This document shows positions 1 through 5,874 of a stretch of 8,049 nucleotides of DNA, piece by piece (position 1 is the stretch's first letter; each line of letters opens with the position of its first letter). Source of the stretch: Bacillota bacterium (GTDB lineage: Bacteria > Bacillota > Bacilli > Alicyclobacillales > SLC66). The notes beneath the pieces are model-generated. The model saw nothing but the letters and a program-made list of their open reading frames with translations, was not told where the DNA came from and made no database searches. The stretch covers positions 1 through 8,049 of the forward strand of contig JAJZAS010000064.1 in NCBI GenBank assembly GCA_021799325.1, written 5' to 3'. Made by a program: the position numbers and the translations under genes.

Positions 1-216
1 GGCCAAATCCCTCTCACAAACGCATGGGGATATAAGCAGATGCGTTATATACTGGTGCGAAACGGGTCTATCATGGACAATGAACTAAAGTTGATACCAG
101 AAACGTGGGTGCCAATGTGGAAGGATAAGTATGCCACCGTGTATGTACGGAAGGGATATGTGAAATCTCTAAATTCAGAACACTCTATGGGAAGACTCAA
201 CCAAATTCCTTATTAA
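1..216 (+). CDS. C-terminal end of an unrecognised protein (partial)
   Basis: Frame 1 is open from the first base to a TAA at 214-216, giving 71 residues of a protein whose start lies outside the window. The stretch is protein-like: it is rich in aromatic and basic residues and has no stops. Its central motif, W-V-P-M-W-K-D-K-Y-A-T-V-Y-V-R, resembles the closing beta strands in the extracytoplasmic tails of some multi-membrane glycosyltransferase-like proteins, where a tryptophan, an acidic residue and a final 'V-Y-hydrophobic-R' recur. That resemblance is weak and from memory, so no function is assigned. No terminator with a T-run follows. The gene is cut by the window edge and should be read with its upstream sequence. 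Confidence 0.55.
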   Translation, partial: GQIPLTNAWGYKQMRYILVRNGSIMDNELKLIPETWVPMWKDKYATVYVRKGYVKSLNSEHSMGRLNQIPY

Positions 217-287
217 CTGATAGTCGGACCGGACAGTGTCCATCAAGATCTTGGATAGTAGAGGATCCGCTCTAATCTAAGAATAAA

Positions 288-533
288 ATGTGTCGTTACA
301 ATAATTTCCATAGCCGTTATAACCCCATCCCTCCCCATATTCCCTCAACATTCCTATCTTCTGCACCCACATACCACGTGTCGACAGGTGTAATTGCGGG
401 TATGTCCAACCCTAAGTATGCGATGAATACGGTGAAGCGCTTGTTGCAATTGACCGAGGAAGGACATATATCTGCCGGCATCAAGGAGATGGTCAATTTT
501 ATCAACGCTTCTTCTTATCAACTGGATGCATGA
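288..533 (+). pseudogene. Orphan reading frame, possible gene remnant
   Basis: An 81-codon frame from ATG 288 to TGA 531-533. The first 35 or so codons look non-coding: they are rich in Pro, His, Tyr and Ser. From about codon 32 on, and especially from the internal ATG at 402, the sequence looks like a normal protein C-terminus with amphipathic helical segments (KYAMNTVKRLLQLTEEGH, then GIKEMVNFINASSY). Neither ATG has a proper ribosome binding site: the only purine-rich stretch before 288 is some 20 bases away, and none is well placed before 402. I do not recognise the family. The best reading is the tail of a gene that lost its front, fused by chance to upstream open sequence. A short intact gene of 43 codons from 402 is possible but less likely. 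Confidence 0.3.
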
Positions 534-541
534 TTTAGTTT

Positions 542-588
542 TTGACATCGTTTGCTTATCACAGTTCCCATAAAGAATTTCGTATAAT
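542..588 (+). promoter_or_regulatory. Promoter-like elements before the SIMPL gene
   Basis: A perfect TATAAT lies at 583-588, about 55 bases before the ATG, and a perfect TTGACA at 542-547. They are 35 bases apart, so they cannot be the two boxes of one sigma-A promoter. The TATAAT is the more likely -10 box, with only a poor -35 (for example TTATCA at 556-561, spacer 21). TTGACA could belong to a second, weaker promoter. A start site near 595 would give a leader of about 48 bases. Confidence 0.4.
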
Positions 589-642
589 AAACCATGAAAT
601 AGAACTTGTAGCAAACCAAAACTTACCCTAGGAGTGGCATAA

Positions 643-1380
643 ATGAAATTAAAACAGAGAAACAGATTTCTCCTAACCACTATCGTTTCTTCTGGCTTAT
701 TCGTTACAGGAGTCCTATTCCCCCTCTCCGCCATGGCGGCCACCAACAACAATTCCACCAACGTTGATACGATTTCCGTAACGGGTACAGCCAAAACCAA
801 GGTGATTCCCAATACTGCTCAAGTATCCATAGGAGTCACCACCACTAATAAGAGTGCGGTTAAGGCAGAAGCAGAAAACAATGCAAAAATGATTGCGATG
901 ATGAAAAGTCTTGTCGAGTTTGGTGTTCCCAAAAATAATATCCAGACGGAGCAATTTAACATTCAGCCGAATTATTCCACGAATCAATCGAGCATTGTTG
1001 GGTTTACTGTAACCAATACACTAAATGTCACTATACACAAAATCAGCTTAACAGGGATGATTGTCGATAAACTGGTGAAGAATGGAGCCAATCAAATTAA
1101 CAACATTTCTTATACCGAGTCGAATGCATCGCAACTTCAACAATCGTTAGAAACCGTAGCCATTGCCAATGCGAAGGCGCAGGCTACTCAAATCGCTAAA
1201 GATTTAGGCGTATCGATTACGGGGGTAGAATCGGTGGACGCGACATCAAGCGGAGTCGGCCCCGTGTATTATGGTAACAGTATGGACGCCGCGCTCGCTA
1301 CTGTTCCGCTGTCACCAGGCACACAAACTATCTCGTCCAGCGTTTCGGTCGTGTTTACCATTCGTAATGCAAAAAAATAA
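643..1380 (+). CDS. Exported SIMPL domain (DUF541) protein
   Basis: A 245-residue protein of the SIMPL/DUF541 family (bacterial relatives include Brucella BP26 and E. coli YggE). These are exported proteins of poorly defined function, linked in some species to oxidative stress or to ring-shaped oligomers. Residues 1-32 form a classical signal peptide: KLKQRNR basic start, a hydrophobic core at about 9-28, and an A-M-A cleavage site before Ala33. The family's opening strand (ISVTGTAKTKVIPNTAQVSI, from residue 44), the 'G-V-x-x-x-x-I-Q-T' step near 94-102, the Ala-rich helix ending A-K-D-L-G-V at 185-190 and the closing PGTQTISSSVSVVFTI at 225-240 are all in place. Length is normal for the family. 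The ATG at 643 has TAGGAG at 629-634 with an 8-base spacer. It stands alone in its own unit and faces a minus-strand gene. Confidence 0.9.
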   Translation: MKLKQRNRFLLTTIVSSGLFVTGVLFPLSAMAATNNNSTNVDTISVTGTAKTKVIPNTAQVSIGVTTTNKSAVKAEAENNAKMIAMMKSLVEFGVPKNNIQTEQFNIQPNYSTNQSSIVGFTVTNTLNVTIHKISLTGMIVDKLVKNGANQINNISYTESNASQLQQSLETVAIANAKAQATQIAKDLGVSITGVESVDATSSGVGPVYYGNSMDAALATVPLSPGTQTISSSVSVVFTIRNAKK

Positions 1381-1423
1381 ACGAATCGGGAATACATCTT
1401 GATGTGAGCCGAAAATGATTCCC
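1371..1423 (-). terminator. Possible minus-strand terminator between convergent genes
   Basis: Between the convergent genes, GGGAAT (1388-1393) and ATTCCC (1418-1423) form a 6-base inverted repeat enclosing a second one, ACATC-tt-GATGT (1394-1405). Read on the minus strand, the structure is followed after 7 bases by a T-rich run (1380 down to 1371), which is the AAAAAAATAA end of the SIMPL gene. The stem has a large bulge and the T-run is not adjacent, so this is a weak candidate. On the plus strand no T-run follows. Confidence 0.22.
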
Positions 1424-1485
1424 TATGCGACTAGATGTTCGAATTCAACAAACCACTATCCGCAATATTTACTTTATCGATTTAC

Positions 1486-1938
1486 TTACGATTGTGGAGT
1501 AAAGGCATTCATGAGAACATGCATTCCCGCCAAATGCACTGCGTTCATGGCCCATGCCCGTCTTGCTTCACTCGTTCCATACGAGGGACCCGCACAGTCA
1601 AGCAACATGCCATTGACGTGAAGTTGCTTCCACTCCTGTATCCGTTTTTCAATTGCCGAATTAGGAATAATCGGGTTCACCGTGGTTGGTAGCATAGTTT
1701 GCAACTCACGAATCGATGGAATCTCAACATTTTTCGGATTTTCATCGCCACTCCCCAGTATCACTAGTCGGTAGCCCTGTAACAATTTTGCGTAGGCCAC
1801 CAATTGATTGTGCTGTTGCGGTATCCATCCATAATCGATAGCAAACGCTTGAAGGGAAAGCGTATGGGAAGAGGTTTGATGGGATGGGTGAGAGAAGAGT
1901 AGCAAGGTGGCAAGGTTAAGTGCAATCATGATGTTCAC
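1486..1938 (-). CDS. Truncated secreted TIM-barrel, glycosidase-like protein
   Basis: A 150-residue product from GTG 1938 to TAA 1486-1488. The start is secure: minus-strand AGGAGG (1946-1951) sits 7 bases before the GTG. Residues 1 to about 16 are hydrophobic and may act as an export signal, though no basic residue precedes the core. The rest follows the opening of a (beta/alpha)8 barrel of the glycosidase-like type: a first strand FAIDYGW at 32-38, a second strand YRLVILGSG at 56-64, a third strand around TVNPII, then N-G-M-L-L-D-C-A-G with Asp114, and a strand HVLMNAF at 140-146. Asp114 sits where such enzymes carry a strand-end acid. Only about half a barrel is present. Comparable proteins are usually well over 200 residues, and stops occur in all three minus-strand frames soon after. 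It is probably a broken gene. The exact family is not certain. Confidence 0.6.
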   Translation of the reverse strand: MNIMIALNLATLLLFSHPSHQTSSHTLSLQAFAIDYGWIPQQHNQLVAYAKLLQGYRLVILGSGDENPKNVEIPSIRELQTMLPTTVNPIIPNSAIEKRIQEWKQLHVNGMLLDCAGPSYGTSEARRAWAMNAVHLAGMHVLMNAFTPQS

Positions 1939-1945
1939 GGCTCTC

Positions 1946-1951
1946 CCTCCT
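1946..1951 (-). promoter_or_regulatory. Ribosome binding site fixing the GTG start at 1938
   Basis: The minus strand reads AAGGAGGGA over 1952-1944, a near-perfect anti-Shine-Dalgarno match, 7 bases before the GTG. It decides the GTG over the in-frame ATG three codons later. It lies in the 26 bases between the ATPase remnant's final stop and this gene, so the two were probably once co-transcribed. Confidence 0.75.
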
Positions 1952-1964
1952 TAGTGACTGTCAT

Positions 1965-2219
1965 TTATGAATCAAAGAACAGTTCTTTCAGCATGCCTTC
2001 TTTGTTCGTTAAAAATTGCCTAGTGATGATTTAGTGGTCTGTCTCCTCATAGGGAATTAGTGACATTGGGCTAGTATAAAAATGATAGATTTGTGCTTTA
2101 GGGTAGCCAAGAAGTATCGGCGAATGCGTAGCGATGATGAATTGCGACTGTCCTTGCTGTTCATGCTCCCAAAGAACGCGGAGCAAAGCCTATTGTCTGG
2201 CGGGCAATAAAGCTACTTC
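1965..2219 (-). pseudogene. Remnant of COG3910-type predicted ATPase (C-terminal part)
   Basis: Read on the minus strand from 2219 to the TAA at 1967-1965, one frame gives about 85 codons that match the C-terminal end of the COG3910 predicted ATPases (AAA/ABC-like, about 240-260 residues). Visible are a worn Walker B region (E-V-A-L-L-P-A-R-Q, where the family has E-A-A-L-S-P-x-R-Q-L), the switch-histidine strand QFIIATHSPILLGYP, then QIYHF, the signature YEETDH, and the closing ITRQFLTNKEGMLKELF. Two in-frame stops break it. TAG at 2192-2190 falls where the family has Leu, and TAA at 2033-2031 falls where it has Tyr just after the YEET-x-H motif. Both are one-base changes from sense codons. 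The Walker A half is absent: sequence upstream of about 2225 turns into a purine-rich run with no similarity. It is a dead fragment. In such ATPases the histidine switch and Walker B support ATP hydrolysis. Confidence 0.85.
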
Positions 2220-2344
2220 ATTATATAATAAAGGCTATCCCTTTTTTCTCTTGTCTCTTTTCTTTTCCTATTCACTAATCCCTGTTTTTACCTATCATTC
2301 ATTTTTATGATACTTGAAGTGATACATTATTTGAGGTGTACAAT

Positions 2345-2373
2345 TTCAGGGAAAAACGCTGTTATGCTACAAT
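2345..2373 (+). promoter_or_regulatory. Extended -10 promoter for ilvA
   Basis: TGC-TACAAT at 2365-2373 is an extended -10 element (TG at 2365-2366, hexamer at 2368-2373). At a 17-base spacing the -35 position is the poor TTCAGG at 2345-2350, which the TG extension would compensate for. A start near 2380 gives a leader of about 46 bases before the TTG start codon. This probably drives ilvA, the FtsA-like gene and tetR. Confidence 0.5.
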
Positions 2374-2411
2374 GTTAGTGGAGTGGAGATGCCTATCGAG
2401 CATAATGGTCT

Positions 2412-2417
2412 GGAGGG
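2412..2417 (+). promoter_or_regulatory. Ribosome binding site fixing the TTG start of ilvA
   Basis: GGAGGG at 2412-2417 lies 8 bases before TTG 2426. There is no in-frame ATG before residue 60 (inside the PLP-binding fold), so the TTG is the start. Confidence 0.75.
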
Positions 2418-2425
2418 ACATCTGA

Positions 2426-3634
2426 TTGACAGTTTCATTAAAAGAAATACAAGAAGCACGTATACGTTTAGTTGATATTATTGAAACAACACCACTTGAT
2501 TTTTCGAATACCTTATCGAAGCTATCGGATAATCAAATATATTTAAAATTGGAGAATTTACAACGAACTGGATCATTTAAGATCCGCGGCGCATTCAACA
2601 AAATGTCCATGCTTACTGAAGTGGAAAAGTCTCGCGGTGTCATCGCCGCATCAGCTGGTAACCACGCGCAAGGAGTGGCATACGCGGCCAAATGGATGGG
2701 GGTGCCTTGCACCATCGTGATGCCTGCCGTTGCCTCCCTCTCCAAAGTGGAAGCAACGAGAGGCTATGGCGCTAATATTGTGCTGCACGGACAAAACTAT
2801 GATGAAGCATTTGCTAAGGCGCAGGAATTAAAGGAAGCGAGCGGCGCCACCTACATTCATGCGTTTGACGATGAAATGGTGATGGCAGGTCAAGGAACGA
2901 TTGGAATTGAGCTTCTCGAACAATTGCCAGATTTGGAAGCGATCGTCGTCCCCATCGGGGGAGGCGGGCTGATCTCGGGTATTGCCATTGCCGCAAAAAC
3001 ATTGAAGCCAGATATCACCATTATCGGTGTCGAGGCAAAAGGAGCTGCCGGCTTCAAGCAGTCGCTGCTTGCCAATCGAATTGAAGAATTGTCACACGTG
3101 GCCACCATTGCAGACGGTATTGCCGTGAAAAAGCCAGGGGTTCTCACTTTTGCTGCGGTTTCATCATTTGTCGATGATGTGGTGCTGGTCGATGATGAAG
3201 AAATCGCGCGCGCGATGGTCGTCTTGATCGAGCGCTCGAAAGTGGTCAGCGAAGGCGCAAGCGCTGCCGGGATCGCCGCAGCGATTACGAAAAAACTTCC
3301 TTTTGAAAATAAAAAGACTGCCATCGTCTTATCGGGCGGCAATGTGGACGTCCTGCTTCTCTCTCGCATCATTGAACACGGTCTGGTGGCGGCAGGCCGA
3401 CACATTCGTTTTGTCACCACGCTACCCGACCGACCTGGAGCCCTTGTCAACTTACTCACCACCGTTGCCGCGACAGGTGCCAACATTGTGTCAATTGAAC
3501 ATTACCGGCTGGGGCAGGCCGTAAATCTCGGTCAGGTGGAAGTGCAACTAGCGGCAGAAATGCGCAACTGGGCCCATATAGAAGAACTCAAAGACAAGCT
3601 CCATCAATCAGGTTACGAATTACAGCTTCGCTAA
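2426..3634 (+). CDS. ilvA: Threonine ammonia-lyase (threonine dehydratase) with ACT domain
   Basis: A 402-residue PLP enzyme that deaminates L-threonine to 2-oxobutanoate and ammonia, the committed step to isoleucine, in the cytosol. The fold type II PLP domain fills residues 1 to about 320. Lys52 in G-S-F-K-I-R-G-A is the Schiff-base lysine, S-A-G-N-H-A-Q-G at 76-83 is the substrate/cofactor loop, G-G-G-G-L at 178-182 cradles the PLP phosphate, and S-G-G-N at 303-306 contacts the pyridine ring. Residues from about 326 to the end form one ACT domain (H-I-R-F-V-T-T-L-P-D-R-P-G-A-L), the medium form of the family rather than the long two-ACT enzyme. Isoleucine feedback is typical of ACT-bearing forms, but a catabolic (TdcB-like) role cannot be excluded from sequence. 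The first 150 bases are AT-richer than the rest of the gene. It is first in a probable operon. Confidence 0.93.
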   Translation: MTVSLKEIQEARIRLVDIIETTPLDFSNTLSKLSDNQIYLKLENLQRTGSFKIRGAFNKMSMLTEVEKSRGVIAASAGNHAQGVAYAAKWMGVPCTIVMPAVASLSKVEATRGYGANIVLHGQNYDEAFAKAQELKEASGATYIHAFDDEMVMAGQGTIGIELLEQLPDLEAIVVPIGGGGLISGIAIAAKTLKPDITIIGVEAKGAAGFKQSLLANRIEELSHVATIADGIAVKKPGVLTFAAVSSFVDDVVLVDDEEIARAMVVLIERSKVVSEGASAAGIAAAITKKLPFENKKTAIVLSGGNVDVLLLSRIIEHGLVAAGRHIRFVTTLPDRPGALVNLLTTVAATGANIVSIEHYRLGQAVNLGQVEVQLAAEMRNWAHIEELKDKLHQSGYELQLR

Positions 3635-3660
3635 AGCGCGAGCAAGGACGGTTGGTTAAG

Positions 3661-5874
3661 ATGCAAGATTTCCGATTTGCACTGGATATTGGTACCAGGG
3701 GCGTCACTGGCCTTCTTTATACGATGGAGAACGACCAGTGTATGGTCCATTATACGGAATCCGTTGAGCACCAGGATCGCGCCATGCAAGATGGTCAAAT
3801 TCACGACATCCAGGCTGTTTCCAGCGTCATTGCCAGAATCAAGGCAAAACTTTCGGAAAACAGCCAACAAGAGCTTTCTCAAGTGGCTGTCGCGGCAGCA
3901 GGTCGTGCACTCAAGACCATTGATGCAGAAGCTTCTTTTCCGCTTGGTGGTAATACCTGTTCACAGGAAGACGTGTTCAATTTGCAATTGCTCGCCGTGC
4001 AAAATGCGAAGATGCTTTTGTCAGGTGAAGATCGCGTACCGGATAATAGCCCCTTTTCCCTGCATTGCGTTGGCTATTCAGTGCATACTTTTTACCTGGA
4101 CGGTGAAAGGATCGGAAATCTTGTCGGCCAGCGCGGCCAAGAAGCAAAAGTCTCCCTGATTGCCACGTTTTTGCCCCGTGTGGTCATTGATTCACTCGAC
4201 AGCGCACTGCGCGGAGCGGATCTTTTGATGCATGGACTGACACTAGAACCGATCGCGGCGTTAAACGCCCTTATCCCCAAAACCATGCGTAAATTGAACA
4301 TCGCCCTCGTCGATATTGGGGCAGGCACTTCGGATATCGCGATTACTGCCGATGGAACCGTACAGGCTTATGGCATGGTACCAATTGCAGGCGACGAAAT
4401 TACGGAAGCACTGGTGGACTTATTCCTGCTGGATTTTCCTGCGGCAGAGTCGTTGAAACGTGAGTTATTACTCGAACCTAAACAAACCTTCGAGGATATT
4501 CTTGGCATTTCAAAAACAGTCACCAGCAAAAAGATCCTACAGCAGTTAAAGCCCTCGATCGAAGCCCTCGCGCAGGCAATTGCGGACGAAATTTTGCGCT
4601 TAAACAGCAAGTCCCCCACCGCGGTGATGCTGATTGGGGGCGGGGCCAAAACACCTTTTATTGAATCATTGCTTGCCGCTAAGCTTGGACTCTCTTTGGA
4701 TCGCGTGCGAGTAAGGGATCGGGAATCCATCACAAATGCCATCGGCTGCAATGAACAACTGACAGGACCAGAGGCCGTTACTCCAATAGGCATCGCGCTT
4801 GCCGCTGCCTCCAGCGAAATTACCCCGATCACCGTCAGTGTGGATGGCCACGCCACGCGCCTGTTTGCTTTTCATCCGCTCACGGTAGGCGATGCGCTGC
4901 TCGAAGCTGGAGTGGATCTTTCGATCCTCAAGGCGCGGCCTGGCGCGGCAATCGTGGTCGAAATCGATGGTCAGATTCAAGCCTTGACCGGAACCATTGG
5001 CTCCCAGGGGAAACTAATGAAAAACCACCAACCCACTTCGCTCGCAGAAATTCTCGAAGCAGGAGATGAATTGGAGGTCGTTCCCGCCACACCGGGTCAA
5101 GGGGCAACAGGTACGCTCGGCGATTTGATAGACACGACGAAGAAGCGCACCATCTGGATAAACCATGAGCAAATTGCCGTGGATCCAGCACTGCTGATCA
5201 ATGGACGAGCAGCAACTTCCACCAGCAAACTCAAGGACCGGGACCAGATCCACATTAAATGGCCCACCGTCAGCGATGTCCTTTTTACCTATAAAAAAAT
5301 CAATTTCGACACTACCCTTCATCTAAAAGTCAACGGAGAGTGGAAAGAATGGCAGCAACCATTATTTCGAGTCACTTCTGATCCGGAAGGAATATACAAA
5401 GTGGATATCAGTGCAATGGTCGAAGACGAAATGGTAATCTATCTAGTGGACGTCCCACCGCTCACCATTCAGAACGTGCTTCACAAAGCGAACATCGTGT
5501 ATACGGAGGTGACGCCATTCCAGTTGACTGTGAATGGTAAATTGGAGGTGTTCCGCACGCAAGCTCCTATCCTCTTGAATGGCAAAGCCACCACCCTGCA
5601 AACACTGGTCAGTGACAAGGACGAAATTTCATATGAACCAGTGCAGGGCAAGGTTGACACCCCCATCACGATAAGCGATGTCATTTACCGATTGGGTGAC
5701 AATCTTAGATTGCAGGGGTTGGGAAAAGCCCGGCTGATCATCAGAAAAAATGGCGAAACCGCTGACTTTACGACCGTATTGGCACATAACGACTCCGTGG
5801 AAATTTATTGGGAAGACAGACTGCCGGATCCGGAGTTACGCAAAGGAGGGATGGCAAGTGGCCAAACGGGATAA
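3661..5874 (+). CDS. FtsA/PilM-like actin-fold ATPase with long beta-rich C-terminal region
   Basis: A 737-residue protein; bacterial FtsA is about 420-440. Residues 1 to about 370 form the FtsA/PilM actin-like ATPase: phosphate-1 loop D9-I-G-T-R-G-V-T, phosphate-2 loop V-D218-I-G-A-G-T-S-D225, and adenosine loop L-I-G-G-G-A-K at 324-330. An FtsA-type inserted subdomain would fall between the two phosphate loops. From about 385 to 725 the protein is unlike FtsA: short hydrophobic strands with repeated N-G turns and D-x-D-E/Q-I endings, suggesting two or more similar beta-rich units (for example L-I-N-G-R-A-A-T at 512-519 and L-L-N-G-K-A-T-T at 638-645). There is no membrane segment and no clear amphipathic tail. 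AAGGA at 3644-3648 lies 12 bases before ATG 3661 and only 3 before an in-frame TTG at 3652, so I prefer the ATG. It begins 26 bases after ilvA and its end overlaps tetR. By family it may act as a scaffold in division or envelope work; its actual role is unknown. Confidence 0.85.
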   Translation: MQDFRFALDIGTRGVTGLLYTMENDQCMVHYTESVEHQDRAMQDGQIHDIQAVSSVIARIKAKLSENSQQELSQVAVAAAGRALKTIDAEASFPLGGNTCSQEDVFNLQLLAVQNAKMLLSGEDRVPDNSPFSLHCVGYSVHTFYLDGERIGNLVGQRGQEAKVSLIATFLPRVVIDSLDSALRGADLLMHGLTLEPIAALNALIPKTMRKLNIALVDIGAGTSDIAITADGTVQAYGMVPIAGDEITEALVDLFLLDFPAAESLKRELLLEPKQTFEDILGISKTVTSKKILQQLKPSIEALAQAIADEILRLNSKSPTAVMLIGGGAKTPFIESLLAAKLGLSLDRVRVRDRESITNAIGCNEQLTGPEAVTPIGIALAAASSEITPITVSVDGHATRLFAFHPLTVGDALLEAGVDLSILKARPGAAIVVEIDGQIQALTGTIGSQGKLMKNHQPTSLAEILEAGDELEVVPATPGQGATGTLGDLIDTTKKRTIWINHEQIAVDPALLINGRAATSTSKLKDRDQIHIKWPTVSDVLFTYKKINFDTTLHLKVNGEWKEWQQPLFRVTSDPEGIYKVDISAMVEDEMVIYLVDVPPLTIQNVLHKANIVYTEVTPFQLTVNGKLEVFRTQAPILLNGKATTLQTLVSDKDEISYEPVQGKVDTPITISDVIYRLGDNLRLQGLGKARLIIRKNGETADFTTVLAHNDSVEIYWEDRLPDPELRKGGMASGQTG
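5844..5849 (+). promoter_or_regulatory. Ribosome binding site of tetR, inside the FtsA-like gene
   Basis: AGGAGG at 5844-5849 lies 8 bases before GTG 5858. It is read as Lys-Gly-Gly codons in the FtsA-like frame. It excludes longer starts for the regulator, whose frame is open back to 5750. Confidence 0.8.

Larger units (their letters stand above)
217..642. other. Long region without a secure gene
   Basis: This stretch holds no gene I can name. It contains a GGAC-agt-GTCC inverted repeat at 232-242 and a perfect 10-base palindrome CAAGATCTTG at 244-253, neither followed by a T-run. An orphan reading frame lies at 288-533 (listed separately). The last 100 bases are the AT-rich promoter and leader region of the SIMPL gene. 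No tRNA-like or riboswitch-like fold was recognised by eye. Confidence 0.5.
2220..2425. other. AT-rich intergenic stretch and leader before ilvA
   Basis: This stretch separates the ATPase remnant from ilvA. It contains a pyrimidine run at 2238-2269 (31 of 32 bases C or T), AT-rich sequence to about 2360, an extended -10 promoter at 2365-2373, and a 52-base leader. No T-box signature (AGGGTGGTACCGCG-like) or other known leader element was found, although ilvA genes in Bacillota are sometimes controlled that way. Confidence 0.5.

Noticed and set aside
1415..1692. Plus-strand reading frames of 68 and 85 codons
   Set aside because: They run antisense to the glycosidase-like gene, which has a strong ribosome binding site, and their products are rich in Cys, His, Arg and Pro in the manner of shadow frames.
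2238..2269. Pyrimidine run as a plus-strand terminator T-tract
   Set aside because: No stable stem lies directly upstream, and no plus-strand gene ends nearby. It is more simply low-complexity intergenic DNA.
2220..2425. T-box or other amino acid leader before ilvA
   Set aside because: No T-box consensus, specifier hairpin or terminator with T-run was found, and the leader from the likely start site is only about 46 bases.
2890..3486. A 198-codon minus-strand frame inside ilvA
   Set aside because: It is the antisense shadow of a well-supported enzyme gene. The product is Ser/Ala/Pro/Thr-rich without motifs, and no ribosome binding site was seen.
3652..3660. TTG 3652 as the start of the FtsA-like protein
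   Set aside because: AAGGA ends only 3 bases before it. ATG 3661 has a 12-base spacer, and the actin-fold first strand begins right after it. The TTG cannot be fully excluded.
5750..5857. Longer version of the TetR protein starting at 5750
   Set aside because: This adds 36 residues antecedent to the normal TetR start, overlaps the FtsA-like gene by 125 bases and ignores the ideal AGGAGG-to-GTG spacing at 5844-5858.
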